This document shows positions 33,876-46,886 of a DNA stretch of 64,000 bases, one piece after another. The stretch lies in assembly GCF_002999335.1 (NCBI RefSeq), contig NW_020312336.1:1-64000 (forward strand), written 5' to 3'. The first letter of the stretch is position 1. Each line of letters begins with the position of its first letter. The notes beneath the pieces were generated by a model that saw only the letters and a program-made list of their open reading frames with translations, was not told the origin of the DNA and made no database searches. A program made the translations under genes and the position numbers. The stretch is from Cyclospora cayetanensis (Eukaryota > Apicomplexa > Conoidasida > Eucoccidiorida > Eimeriidae).

Positions 33876-36800
33876 CCTATCTTCTCCAAGCTGACTTGTG
33901 GCAAATGGCCGACCCCTGCAGCTGTGGCACGGCGGGTGCAGCGGGCGCTACAGCAGCCCGCCTTACTAGAAGATGACGGACTCGGGTGTTCCGGTGGAGA
34001 AGTTTCTCCTTTGGTTTCTAAGCTTGTCAAGAGCCAGCCCTCAAGTCCAACAAGCGCTGTAAGACTCAGAGCGATAGCAACACGTAAAAACAAAACGCCT
34101 ATTAGTTGCAAGCGCCCATGGCCCGTTCTGCTTCATTAAGATGCATTTTTACCCGCCTAGAACACCAAACGCAAAGGACAGTGCCCACGGAGGCCACAGA
34201 AAATAGCAGTCAATCCGCATTATGCAGATGAAAAGAATGCTACTGGTTGAGGGGAAAAAGCCCCTATACAGCTGTCAGCGCGATGCTGGCAGGCAATCTG
34301 GAAACCATTTGGTTTTTTTTCGCCACCTTCGTCCTTGTTTCTTTTTAGAGCTTTATGTTCACTCCTCTTCAGGCTTGTTCCCTCCTGTGGCTATCGCATC
34401 TTTGTGCCATCTTTTTCCAGTCGTGCAACAAACACCTCAATTTTGAGTGTGCAGGTGCCAGGACTCCCCTTGTCTGTTGGTAGCGCTGCTGAAAAAGCCG
34501 AGCAGTCTAATAGCGCAAGTGGCGATGTCGTACAGCTTCCCTCAGTCCCCATACAGAACGCCTCGGTCGCGGCTGTAGAGACCCCAGAAGAAATCATGGG
34601 TGTGTAGCAGTGAAAATAACACCCTATTGCTAGTTATTTTAGTAATTTGGAGTTTAGCGGTCAGGAACTGTTTTTTCAGGGGTTAAGGTTCAAGCTGCAG
34701 AGCACACAGAGGTTGACGATGTACGATGTAAATTTTGAGAATGATCTCTGCAGGCATCTCAGCAGCCGCGGAGAAGTCGACCCATTTGGAGGGACTTGAA
34801 GCAGCAAGGAAGGCCGACGTAGAAGAGCCTGTCTTGGAGTCAGCAAAGCTGAGCAGCAGTGGATCCGCGGCGAAGCCCAAAAAAAAGCACAAAAGCAAAC
34901 AGAAGGAGAGAATCACGGGGGAAAACGCAGTACCTGCAGAACGTGAGGAGGGTTTCGAGCAGCCCTGTGCCTCCCTTCCGGCTGATAAGCCTAAGAAGCA
35001 CCACAAGGCAAAGCACGACAGTAAAGGCAATGAAGGGCAGCCGCAAGAAAAAGAGCACAGCGGCAGTGTGAATGGTGGCTCACAAGAAGCTTTGGAAAAA
35101 AATGCACAAGAATTTAGGAGTCATAAAAAGGAGGGGGAAATCGAGAAGAAGAACTTGACCTCTGTGGATTCCGAAAACACACAGATGGAGTCGGCGGCCA
35201 AGAAACAGCACGAGCAACGGGGCGGCAGCAAGAAGTCGGACACGGAGAAGGAAAGTAACAGAACGCTGATTCACGAAGAGGCAGAGGAGACACTGAAGCC
35301 AGACGAAAAGAAGAAGAAAAAGAAGAAGGAAGTGGGGGAAAAGGACGTGAAGGATGTGTCCGAGAGCCAAACGATCAACAATAGCGAAGTCAAAGACGAG
35401 GCAACAAAAAAGAAGAAAAAGGAAAAAAGCGAGAAAAAAAAGGCGGCCTCGGAGCGTCGTGGCGAAGAGGCCCCTTTGATTAAAGCCTCGAGTGGTCAGG
35501 AAACCAAGAAAGAAGAAAACTTCATATATGAGGTAGAAAAAGCAACGGCGATGGGAGGAGACTATCAGGAAAGCCCAGATCGGAAGAAAAAGAAAAAGGA
35601 AGAGGCAGAGATGGAGGCCAGAGTCCGGCAGAGGGAAGAAGAAGGGGCTGCATCTGAGGTAAAGAAGCAGCACAAGGATGAAGTTTCCCGAAAAACTGCA
35701 TCACCAGTCCAGCAGGGCATGCCGTGCGATATTGACAACAGCGAGCGAAAGCAAAGGCCTGAAAATGGAGGACTAGAGGCAGCGGCTAAGGAGGATGACA
35801 AGAAAACCACCACGACGGACACCAGACAGCTTCTGACGTTCTCTACACGTATGTCTTGCTGCCTCGCCACTGTCTGGAAAACGGATATAGTTACTATAAC
35901 ACATTCTTGGAAAGATTTTGTTAGCTACGCTGTGCGCCGCGACTGGGTGTGTTCTGCGGCTAAGCCTTAAGAGCTGCTCCTTGCTGTAGCCGTGTGTACG
36001 GTGGACGGCCACAGGCAGCAGCCTGTCAGTCTTGATCTCTTGCGTTTCGCACTATTCCTTCCTGTCTGCTGCTGGGCCGTGTCCAAGTGCCTTGGTCTTA
36101 TTGGATGTCACTCGCTGCCCTCTGTGCCTCTACGGCACCCTTTTCTAGTCCCCGTTCATCTCTGATTCGCTGCCTTGTGGGTGTTTCGTAGATCCGGCAG
36201 CTCCCGTCACTCGTCAATATGAGTTGACGCTACCCGTTGGCGCAAAGCAAACACAGGTATATGGTTTCCTGGGCAAACTCTCCGCAGCACAAGCGATGGC
36301 ATCAGATGAATTAGAAGCAGATTTCGGAGCACCAGACAACTGTGTGCTGTTTCTGCACTTCCTGGTCCAGCAAGCATCTATCACCCGCACGAGTGTTGCT
36401 TTGTAGTCAGTTTTGTAGACTGGATACACTTGACAACAACGCAGAATTCTCTCTGGTTTTAGAGGTATCTGTGTCGCAACTAAATTTTGTTCATGCCTTT
36501 TCTTTCTACACGCTTCGCCTGTTTTGACTTTCTTGGCAGCGACTATCCTATCAAAATCCACAGGACGTTGCGGTGGATCTTTTGATAGCCTCCTCAGACT
36601 TTGAAGTGATGAATCCAAAGTACGGACGATGCACTATAAAGTATAGCAAGGCGCACATCCTATGATCCAGATCCTAAACCATAGCAGCCATACCATGCGT
36701 CCTCGCATCCAAAGGTAAAGTCTAACTTCAAACCCTGTGACTTGATGCGCGCATCTAATGCGTCTCCTCAGGAAAACCGAAATGACAGTGGGTCCTGGAG

Positions 36801-37246
36801 AGAGTGTCAAAGTTCCGGTAATTTTTCAGGAGGTGCGTTCATCATGCCTAGGGTTACCAGTCAAATTCAGTACGAGCTTCACGGGATGTACAGGTCCTAT
36901 TGACTACTATAATGTGCAACCTGGTACTACCTGCTTTACGCTTTGTTTCAAATGTACACCTTCGGTTAAGCTGGATGGTGTGACTACTCCAAGGCATTTC
37001 ATCATGGGATAACGTAGAGGCAAACCCCGCCAAAACAGTTCAGTTGCTGGTTTTCTTGCATCGTCGATTCATCCTTTTATATGGAGAATATCTGCATAGA
37101 CACGCAGGAAACAATATCCCATCAGTTCTTGTCAGGCGATTTCAGAGCATTGGAATGCTGACCTGCTGCTGCTGCAGGTGGATGCTCCATGCAAAAGAAA
37201 TGTTTTCCTTTACTTGCTACAAAGGGAAGAAAAAAATATAATGTAA
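33876..37246 (+). CDS. Lysine-rich protein with beta-sandwich-like C-terminus
   Basis: Not confidently recognised; the 5' end is missing. Phase-consistent exons: 33876-34058, 34455-34599, 34754-35848, 36192-36256, 36540-36619, 36772-36832 and 37178-37246. The third exon encodes 364 residues dominated by Lys/Glu, with runs such as EKKKKKKKEVGEKD, and is probably disordered or coiled-coil. The last three exons read like an immunoglobulin-type module: DLLIASSDFEVMNPK, then KTEMTVGPGESVKVPVIFQ, then CKRNVFLYLLQREEKNIM. This is the pattern of Ig/MSP-like repeats in cilia and flagellar proteins such as nephrocystin-4, which would fit a basal-body or gamete-flagellum role. That assignment is tentative. 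The terminal TAA could be bypassed, because a GTAAGG donor overlaps it at 37243. Confidence 0.55.
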
Positions 37247-38618
37247 GGCGCACCCTTTCGGTATAGCGGCTTGTAAAAGCAGCTGTGGAACTTACTCACT
37301 CAACGATGCTACACGCTGAATCCAGACACCTAGCTGCGCCTCCCTTCAGAATATGCAGGAGCCAGATAAGCATAGGGGCGAGACACAGCAGTACCAAAGA
37401 GCGAATGGTGCAGTCAGGGTATCTTGTGCAGAGAGATGAGAGAAAAAGCACACCGTTTGCTCTTTGGTACCGGCTACTGCTTTGCCTCGTTCTTGTGCTT
37501 ATATACATCCTGCTATTACGAAGGGCGCTGCATTCAGGCGTCTGGATTCAGCATGTAACACCGTTGAGCTATTTTCCACTACTTGCTCTGTATATATTGT
37601 GCTTTGCTTCGCCTCCACACTTAAATATCGCACATTGCAGCTGCCTTTATATCGGTACGATGAGTTCTGTTCACCAAAGTCATGTATTCAGAAGCGCTGC
37701 AATTTGTGTTTGAGTTCAGAGAATGCGTCGCCATTGCCCTTACTTTCAAATAGTGTGGTGGCGGTTGGAAATGATGCCGAATGCAGCACTCGCTTTGTTT
37801 TTATATTCATATTGGACCATTGTAGCACCTGGTATTTGGGCTCCGCTTCCCTCTCTTGTGGTGCACATGCGCCCTCCTGATACCGCATGGCGGAGAAAGC
37901 AACAAGCTGAAGGTAGCTACACCTTCCAGACTTCTGCGTTCCAGCGAGAGACTTGAACGCAAAACAGCCTAAACCGGTATAAAATTGCTTTTAGTTAATA
38001 CGAATTAAACCACTGAAAAAGACAACTGCTGAGTTTGAGCTGTGTAGACTTTTGCAGTGATCAATTCGCAGTACTATCGTTTTCCTATTGTGTATATGTC
38101 TCTCATTCCATTACATTTGAGGCAAGTCCGTTCCTTGCCTTTGGTTCGTTGAAAATTCCAATACTGTGAATGGCTGTAGTACGTTGCAAGTTCATATTAG
38201 AAAGCAAGCGGACTGAATTAAAAATCGCGATACTAGATGTCTACGCAATAAGTTACACCGATCATCGGTAACAGTGCACAATAGAACCACACAACTGTTG
38301 CATTGCCAGCTAAGTATACCCTAAATGATGGGGGGATCCTAATTATGCAGCTAGAGAGGGACATTGTCTCATTTTATCCGTTTTGCGTGTACTGACACAA
38401 CATCGAGCGTCCAAACCCATTATGTATACACAACATACTTTTACACATCTGCAGATCTGCCAGTAAACATATTACAAAGATTTGAAAGAGTCAAGAAAAA
38501 ACAATAAAAAGAGCCTGTTAGTGTTGCTTAAGCGGACAAGGGTTTACTATCTGCTTTTGTTAGGAAGGTGTGGTGGATGTCCAGCAAAATTAGCTTCAAG
38601 AAACCCAATTGCACTTTT
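37247..38618. other. AT-rich intergenic region
   Basis: About 1.4 kb between convergent genes. Short open frames at 37285-37956 lack domains. Additional 3' exons of the lysine-rich gene are possible, but none was recognised. Two related blocks, 37311-37345 and 37505-37570, are approximate inverted copies (TACACGCTGAATCCAGACAC against the complement of CTGGATTCAGCATGTA), a small local inverted repeat. Confidence 0.45.
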
Positions 38619-41600
38619 TCATTCCAGCTTGCTTTGCTCCTTTAACTGCTTGAGCAGCTGGCTAGGAGTCAGAATGTTCGTGCTACCTAAAACGCAAGGA
38701 GCCAATGAGAAAATACTGTAGTGTAGCCTAGACCATAGAAAACAAGGCCATAGAGCAAGGAAGCACGCGCCTATTTGACACTTAATTGACCGAGGCAGGA
38801 ATACTTAAAATGATTAGCCCCTTATATGCAGAATCTTACAGGATGGCGACTGGGAACCAATGGAAAACCTCACCGATAAAGATCTCGCAGTTCAATTCAT
38901 TCGATACTTCGTAGGCGCAGCGCATTTCCGAGTGAAGGATCCCTCCCAAAACGAAAACCACCAACCGGGGTTTGGACTTGTCTAATACCTGGGTAGGACT
39001 TTGCGACTGAGCATGGACCAGAACCAGTAGATACTGTTTAAATCAAAATACAATATAAACTGAGAGGAAATACTGATAGAGCTTGGAACCTCATGGTGGA
39101 TTGAGGCCAGAATTCAAGTACTCGGCGGTGAACGAAACTGCTACATTGGTCAGTAATCCCAAATGCTATGAAGCGTCGACATGAAGCAATTAACAGCATC
39201 AGTGATAATAAAGGTAGCGGTGCGGGTTGTCTAGGAGCTGAACAAAAAGGTCTGCGGACTGCCACTGTGGACAGACCGAAAGGTACCTTTTGCGAAACTT
39301 CGAGGGTAGAACTCCAATTCCATTCAGTTGAGCGGCCAATGACAGACGCTGAAACCATGCAAACCATTCAACAGGTAAAAGAAATCTGCGCAAGGAGGTA
39401 AGGAGGCAGTAGGCAAAGAAAGGGAGGGAGGATAAAAAAAGGGCAGAACAAAATTCCGGGACGGAGATGGCGGGGGGACGTAAACGGGAGATTGGAAGAA
39501 GGAGCTACGAAAAGGCACAGACGACTGACAAGCTAAAAGCAAACGAAGGCCAAAGCATTTAACGAGAACCGACTTCAAGAACTAACTAGCTAGAGGGAGA
39601 GCAAATAAAAGACCCACTTCCCCTCTTGTGTCGCGTGGCTTCGTGATTGGTCTCCATCCGCCGCCTGCGGGCGAGGAAAAAATTAATCAAAACGAGGAAT
39701 AGATTTTACAGAAGCCTTGAGGCAACAACACCGTTAACCGAAGCATACGGGAACGAGGCGATACTCAAATCGTTGAATGCCAGAGACAGACGCCACTAGA
39801 ACAAAGAAGTACCTAATTTCTTTGCCATACTTTTCGGATGCGAGACACGCAGATGAAATGCATGAATTCACACTTTTGTCCTCGGAGTCAGACTTTTACA
39901 CGCAACATTCCCCCTCAAGCAATATTTCGCAATTTTGTGATTCAATTCTCATTCTTCTTGTCTAGTCTTAACCACCGTCAGGCTTTGCCGTCTAGACGCA
40001 CGTGGGCTCGTCCACGAATGGGAAGCGTCCCCCATGAAGAGTTCCCTGAACCGTTTTCTACGTGACACACGTATCACAGCACCGCGGGCATGAACATTTT
40101 GATTTCGGCTTGGGGCTTTTAAATTTGGTCAGATGCTGAAGAACTGGACTAACATCCATTCGCTCTGCCTAGAAATATGTTTCATTTACCTCCATGATGC
40201 CCCTGATTGAAGGTTCGAATCTTGAGAGGTCGTATCTCGCTCTTTTGGCTCTTTGCTTGAAGAATTTCACTTTATCCCTTTCTGTTTCAAACCTGTGCAC
40301 GGGCTTCCCCTTCTAAATTTGCCATTGATAGGACAGGCCAAACAGAAAACATATTACGCACCAAGTCATGGTTTTTTCTCTTCTTTGCCTGCTGCGTTAT
40401 TCCGGTGAGAGTAGATGATTCAGATCGAAAGACAATATATCGGGAAGGCTGGGAACGATTCAAATGAAACAGGCCATGAAACTGCGCTTTACTACAAGGG
40501 AAAGTGATGTAAAGCGTACTGTGGGATACTCGCCGGAGAGTGAACCCGTGTGCAGTTCAACTGCAGACACGCAGAGCTACATAGAATCGAAAACTGAGAT
40601 TTAACATTTGATGTAGTCTTAGAGTGCTTCATCAGGGTTCGTTTTTGTTTATACTACTAGATAAAGAAACCAGCAGTGTTTCAAGCAGCACACAGGCAGC
40701 AGGCTCTTAGGTGCACAATGCAGGCATTGCCGAACCGTGCTAATCAAGTGAGGAAAAACAGATGAACTAGCCCCTCCCCCTATCCGCAGCAAACTTCCAC
40801 TTGTTGCAGCGTACGATCCATGAACTTCTGAATAACCCTCTGATTCACGAGACTTAGCTGTGCCGCCTCCACAGCCTGAACCAAATACAGGAGAAACCAT
40901 GAAAATGAGAGGTCTGCAGAAGCATAGCCAGCAGCTCTTTGAAATCAGCACTGCGACCTCCTTGAACAAGCATCTCAGAAATCGTTGAAGAAGCACCATC
41001 AGCAGGCGCAGCTCAGCTGGTAACGCAAGAGCTTACCTTTGTTCTGTCCGCGGCATCCAGTCCCAGTAGCTGGGTGAATTCCAAAAGCAGCAAACGCAGT
41101 TTCTCATCCTGTCTGAACAATTAAAACGCCACTCGACTCCAGAGGACGGAACGTGGCGAGTCTTGCATATGAGTCGCTAGACGCTTTTGTACTATATCTG
41201 GTGCCTGTGGAACAGCCCGAGCTAGCGACCTACCTAATGGTGTTGTCCGAAGCCAACGACCCCACTGCTGCCTGCAGCTTGGATCCGCTAATTTCTTTTC
41301 CATCCTTGTCAACCGCGCAACAGAGGTCCTGGGGCAGAAAGAACAAAGAACCAATGAGCGACACAGCAAAGACGCTGAAGGGGAATATAATAGCGGGAAG
41401 AGCTTTCATAGAAAGTGATCGCTTAGTGAAGGCAGCCGGAAGTAGTCAGAAAACAATTAAGACTGTCTGTTTTGAGGAGAAACTGAGCCAGGAAGAAGGC
41501 GAGATATCAGACACATGGCACAAAAGCGGCAAAGGTCTTGAAACGCAAGCAATGTGAGAAATAGGGTGTGTCTCTCGTGCCGCCTCCAAACCGCCACCCC

Positions 41601-44600
41601 AAGAGGCAACGAAAAGTGCAAAAGATGAACGAAAAAGACCTTTGACAGTCGATTACACACGGTTGCGCGCACCTGTTCAACTGCCCCAAGTGCCATGAGT
41701 TTCAGCTCCTGGAGCTTCTCAAAGCAATTCTCACTCAACGTTACGTGCATCCAATACTGAGTCAAGACACAGCGTGCCTCATTGACGGCTCCAGAATTCA
41801 TCATCATTGCGCATTATTTCACGCCACACAAGCTTCGTCCAGGAGCGCCTAACTAGCTGTTTTGCTACCTGACCAACCAACTCGCCAAAATATCAGGCAC
41901 TGAAGACAAAAAAGGGAAAAATCAAAGGAAGGGAGGAGGCAAGGACCACCGGACGAAGGCGTACACGAGACAGGGCTTCCTGGTATTGCGGCAGAGAGCG
42001 AATCGCTTTTAGTGTGTCTTCTGTGCTAGTAGCCTACAACCACAGCCCGTAAAAATGCACAGAAACGGCCGATGGGCAAGTGTGAAGGAGGGAAAGGCAA
42101 GTATACATCGCTGATAAAAAGGAGCAATAAACCGCCGAATATGCGGAGAGTTCGAGACATGAAAAATCACGAAAAAAGGTAAGCAAAGCAAATGCATGCA
42201 AATTGGCTTGGGAATGACACACGCCCCTAGAAAAGCCGCGACCATGCTGCGATGTAACTGGGAGAGCCACAGCACCAATCCACGGAAAAGACACTGTGAG
42301 CCTTGTATCCGCTCATAAGTAGGAACGTCGAGTCCGATTTTCCGCTTTCTAGTTTTACTATTCGACTGCTGAGCCAAGTGCAAATGTGCTGCACCTCAGC
42401 TCCCTGTTGAACTCCCAAGATTGCAAAACGATTTACGATGTGAGTTATGAGACTTCCAGAGTAAAGAGAGTTTTCTACAGGGGACACGATCAAAACGCTT
42501 CTTTTTAGCCTCACTAGAGACCCTTTGGATCTGCTTTAATCCAAACTTTCTATCATCGACTCCCTAGTCAACAGCAAGCCCCCTGAGCTGCACAAATCTC
42601 CCTCTGCGCTTTCCTTGCTTGGAGTACGCCGCACCTGATTTTGCTGCACCTTGACCGTGCTGTTTTCCTTTAGAAAAAGCATAACTTCCTCCTGGACTGA
42701 CTGATTAACTTCCTGAATGTGCTGGTGCCGACAACGAACCCACACCTCGTCTTGCTCCCCCAGGATAGTCTGCCACACGTGCACATACACTGTGGTAACA
42801 CGACAGCAGTAGGCTTGTGTGTGTGCGATTAACGCAATGTACCTGCTGCTTTCTTGGGCACGTCTCTCTATCTCTTAGTGTTTGTATCGATATCTATACA
42901 GAGATCAATCCGCATCTACAAATGCATAAAGGTAATGCAAGAGGCTTCACACACAGCCAGTGCACACCTGTTTCTTTTCCTGAATCCCCATATTGTTCGT
43001 CACTTCGTAACTGAGGCCAACAACAACAACAAGCGTGCCCCTCAGCAGCAGTTCATCTCGCTCTCCTCCCCCTCAACCCCTTCCCCCTATCTTTTAGTCC
43101 ACCTATTATAATCGCCCCCAGTGCTGGCTAAATGCGCAAACTAAACCCAGGGGCTTAAGCGTTGGTCTTGCTGGTCCTCCTTCCACATCGCAGCACAGAG
43201 CGACTCCCCCTTTGCTTACTTGTACACATCTTCCATCGGTTGAGACACCTCCGAGTTTTTCGTCTTTGTTTGGGGAGGGCAGCAGACGGGAATTTCCAAT
43301 ACGTCGTATGCCAATGCCTGGACGAAGGGGCACGTGATGACGAGTGCAGGAGAACTCGAAAAGCTCAGGCGTATTATGCCACGTGCTATCGATGTCTACG
43401 TATCTCAGTCTGTTTTAGTGCACCTGACTAGCCAAATACCGATAAGATAATGCCTCTGTTCCGTTAATCTCTCCCCTTCCCCGCCTCACCCCCCTCCGAA
43501 TTCGATGAAACCGCTCCGAAGCGATAAGTACCTGATATGTGTACTCGTGAATGAAGAGAGGCGCCAGGTCCACAGACCGATCCAAAATAAGAAGGGTTCC
43601 ACCCTGGCTGTCAGACGACTTCGCAAGTAGAAAAAAGAAATGCACATGCAAAGACAGCAAAGCTTTATATTCCGGGGGAGCAGGGTGGGCTAGCCATGCC
43701 TGGCGGGCTCAGAACATCGAGACTAGCAGCATGGAGGATTAAGAGTATGGTCACTCGTCGTTAAAGCATTAAGAAAGCGAAATATGAAGTCCGAAAGGCA
43801 GTACCAGGCAAAATAGTGCGACACACCGCTGGCTCATGTTCCTGCAGCCCTCTGTGGACGAGCAGAGCGACCTGTTCGCACCACGGCAGCTGATTCTTCT
43901 GAAAGCGGATAGCCGGTCTCCTGCCGAGAGTCATGCAAACTGAGATGAGCTGAAAGCAGTGCCCATAAGAAATTTCAAAGCAAGTGATGAAGACCTCTTC
44001 TTTGTTTTCTAGGTGTGCGCGCAACATGGGACTAAAGCACCAGAAACATGTGCACTACCTAGCAACCGCAGGAACACATGCGTCTCTAAAGCAGCAGAGT
44101 GGAGCTCTAGTTTCACGCCTTTATGAATACTTGCTATGAGGACATACACCCCAAACACCGCTCACATCTTCTGCTATCTTCTGTAGCAAGGACGGAGCAG
44201 GAAGGGGAAACAGTTGCAGCAAAGCGTCCGGCATTCCCAAATGAAACACCCGTTGCTCGTACGCTGCAGCGACACATAAAATACCCTTCTATGCAGCGCA
44301 GTTGAAGGTGGAAACGCGACGAGCACCGATGACTGCCCTCAACCCGCAGCAAAGCGTATACACAATGAAGGAAGATATACGCGGTGACGCTTAATGGGTC
44401 TATACATATACATACACGAAAAAAGGAAGACGTGCTTTCACTGCAGGAAGTACAGCAGCTGCTTAGGCACTGCACTGCTGCTGCTTCTCCTTCTCACCAA
44501 TGAAGCTCAAGTTGAATTCCACAAGGCATCTTATTCTTGGGAGCAGAGAAGGCGCATCAGCCAGGAGTGTCATCAGCTTGCTTGACTGGGCTGATGGAAC

Positions 44601-45372
44601 ACAAGACAGAAACCTAGTAGGCCGCTCTTAGCTGCTCGCTGGCTGCTACCTCTAGGTGCAACTCTACATACAGACAACAGGCGCACTGTGCGGGCATGCA
44701 AAGAGGGCAAGCGCTACCACTTGAAAGAGGAAAACAAGAACAAAGACAACCGAAGGAATAAAGCACTCCGCCTGACAGGCTCCCCGTTTCACTTTGGCTT
44801 CATGCTTGCTAGCAGAGCAAACCCTTATCTACAGAAGATCGCTCTACGTATCCAAGTCCAAAAACACCCCCACTGCCTTTTGCCATGGATCCACCTACGT
44901 ATAGGGGAGCTGAAGTAGACGTAGGCCGATCGATGCTGGGGTTTGCGTTCATCCTTGAAGTCAGTAATGAGGGCTCGAACGGAATCTTCGCAGGGGGAAA
45001 GAAAGTACAGAGCATTTAGCTCAGGCAGTGGCTGCCGCTGTTTCGAGATAAGCTCAACAACTGCAAAGCAATAACACCGGAGAAGGGAAACCCTATGCAA
45101 AATCCTGTTGGTCTGGGTTACCATGCTACGCAACCACAGCAACGGCTCCACATAGGCTACCTAAGTGGCTCTTGCTTCTGTGCGTGATGCTCACGAGCGA
45201 GACACCGCATGGCAAGACGATTGGGGGAAAAATGGGTACGCAACGGTTGCGTACCAGTTACTCCGTCGTAAAGCACATCATAGACGCTGCAACATGAAGA
45301 TAGAACGTTGAGAGTCTGGCTGTCGACAACCATTGCAATGTAGTTTCCAGGCCCGCCGACCTGGCGCACCAT
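38619..45372 (-). CDS. Sec1/Munc18 family SNARE regulator
   Basis: An SM protein that binds syntaxins and promotes SNARE-driven membrane fusion. In coccidia this would serve secretory-organelle or surface delivery. Exons on the minus strand: 45372-45255, 45060-44899, 44590-44498, 44263-44166, 43949-43827, 43618-43532, 43317-43220, 42842-42635, about 41777-41673, 41328-41234, 41112-41037, 40875-40801, 40312-40190, 40057-40002, 39664-39618, 38981-38874 and 38686-38619. The total is about 580 residues. Landmarks are MVVDSQTLNVLSSCC, QRQPLPELNALYFLSP, LLILDRSVDLAPLFIHEYTY, DEVWVRCRHQHIQEV, YDLSRFEPSIRGIME, RLVVFVLGGILHSEMRCAYE and IFIGSTNILTP. One linker exon between 42635 and 41777 is unresolved, and an extra N-terminal exon may exist because family members start slightly earlier. 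Which syntaxin it serves cannot be told from sequence. Confidence 0.93.
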
Positions 45373-45414
45373 TTCGTCCAGAAGCCCTGCGAATTCACGA
45401 CCCCTAAATAGCAC

Positions 45415-46886
45415 TGCACATGTTCGAAGAGCCAGAACATGAACTTGTATTTACATACGCTTCTCCTACATTTCGATACGTGAGCTACTCAGAAGCTGGA
45501 ATGGCTGCGTCTCTCTCTCTCTGTGTGTGCAAGTGGAGGTATTTAGGGTTGTGCATCTACACGCGTATCCACAGATGCCGTGCAGCAGCGACGAGTAGAT
45601 ATCGTACATGCATGTGTATGCATAATACTACGGGACACCACAAGCAGCAGAAAGCTTACAAGCACACTTGGGTATCCCAGTGCACGCAGGTGCTTATTTC
45701 TAGTATTTGGATTCAGTAAAGCGAGAATGTGCGCGCCTACCCGTTTTGGTGAACTTGCACACATGTCCCCCACGGAAGCGTGCTTCCGCATAAGATTTTT
45801 AACATGGTGCATGGCAGACAAGAGAAAATTTTGCATAGTTTGTCTATTTATTCTCGTTAAAAATATGAAAGCAACTCGCTCACTCTTTTTGGTCATTAAT
45901 TTGATGGACGCCATCTTGCTTGAGAAAGAGAAAGTGTGCGCCCATCTCAGCTCAATTTTCGCATCAGAAGTTCTGCTGAAGCACGGTAAACCAATAAGCG
46001 CTTCCTGTTGGCCTCTGTTGCGGCATAATGAACGGAGGACAGAGAATCTTTTCTACCTGGTGTTGCTCTCCTGGTTTCACGCTGCTTTCTCCCGCTATTG
46101 AATGCCTGACTGTTGAACCTATGATTGGTCGCAGTAAGGCCTAGCTGCTATTGCTTTTTATTGCCCTTCATGCGGAACAATAAAAGGATGCGAGATGAGT
46201 CCCTTTCCTATCGTTGTGCGTGGCTGTACCGCTGAGTGATCGTGCTGCAAGGATGAATCTTCTGATGTCTCACATCAGTTATAAAGATAAATGCAGCTGC
46301 AGAAGTTCAATACTCTCACCCTCCTTGTGACTGAGGGAAAAGCGTAGAGATTTGCATTAGTTTGCATGCAGCTTCAAGGCCCCAAGAGTGGAGCCGACAC
46401 CGGTACAGCAACTGTATTAACGTCACGTTCTGTGCTTTCCGCATGTGCAATAATGAATAGCGATCTCTTTCAGACTTACAAAGCTTTGCAGACACGTGTT
46501 CCAGACTCAGCGTGCCGTGAACAACCAGCAAACGCCCATGAGAGAACGCTGCATCGAGTAATCTACGCTAAGCAGGCTGTCGTCTAGTGCGGCGTGTATT
46601 TCCTGCTCCTCAATTCCTCTCTGTTTCGTATTTTTTGGCTATGCGCGGCGATCTGGGGACGGCAGGACGCAGTGCCCGCTTGACGCAGCTGCTCTTGAAA
46701 AGGACCAATCCCGTGGGAGACGATGGAGTTACCCGTAGAATGGGGTCTCGGCATGATCCTTCATGATCTAAAGTTGTGTGTGAATGAGAGACTAGCCTGC
46801 CTGCTGCCTCACTAAGCGGTAATACAGGCACTATTTACCTCCAGGTCATCCACAATCCTGAGGCGTTAACCATCAACTATTCAAAG
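45415..46886. other. Intergenic region between divergent Sec1 and COG8 genes
   Basis: About 1.5 kb lying between two divergently transcribed trafficking genes, so both promoters should be inside. A first exon of the Sec1 gene may also lie here. The open frame at 45580-46101 has no recognisable domain. No TATA-like or other named element can be assigned. Confidence 0.45.

Noticed and set aside
38841..39401. Plus-strand frames with protein-like strings (around 38841-38911 and 39168-39401)
   Set aside because: The first is the antisense of the Sec1 exon encoding RLVVFVLGG...EMRCAYE, which has decisive family identity. The second lies within a Sec1 intron and has no splice partner.
40200..40230. 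tRNA-like B-box GGTTCGAATC
   Set aside because: It lies antisense within Sec1 exon 40312-40190 (encoding SRFEPS). No cloverleaf could be drawn around it. No other tRNA or rRNA gene was recognised by eye.
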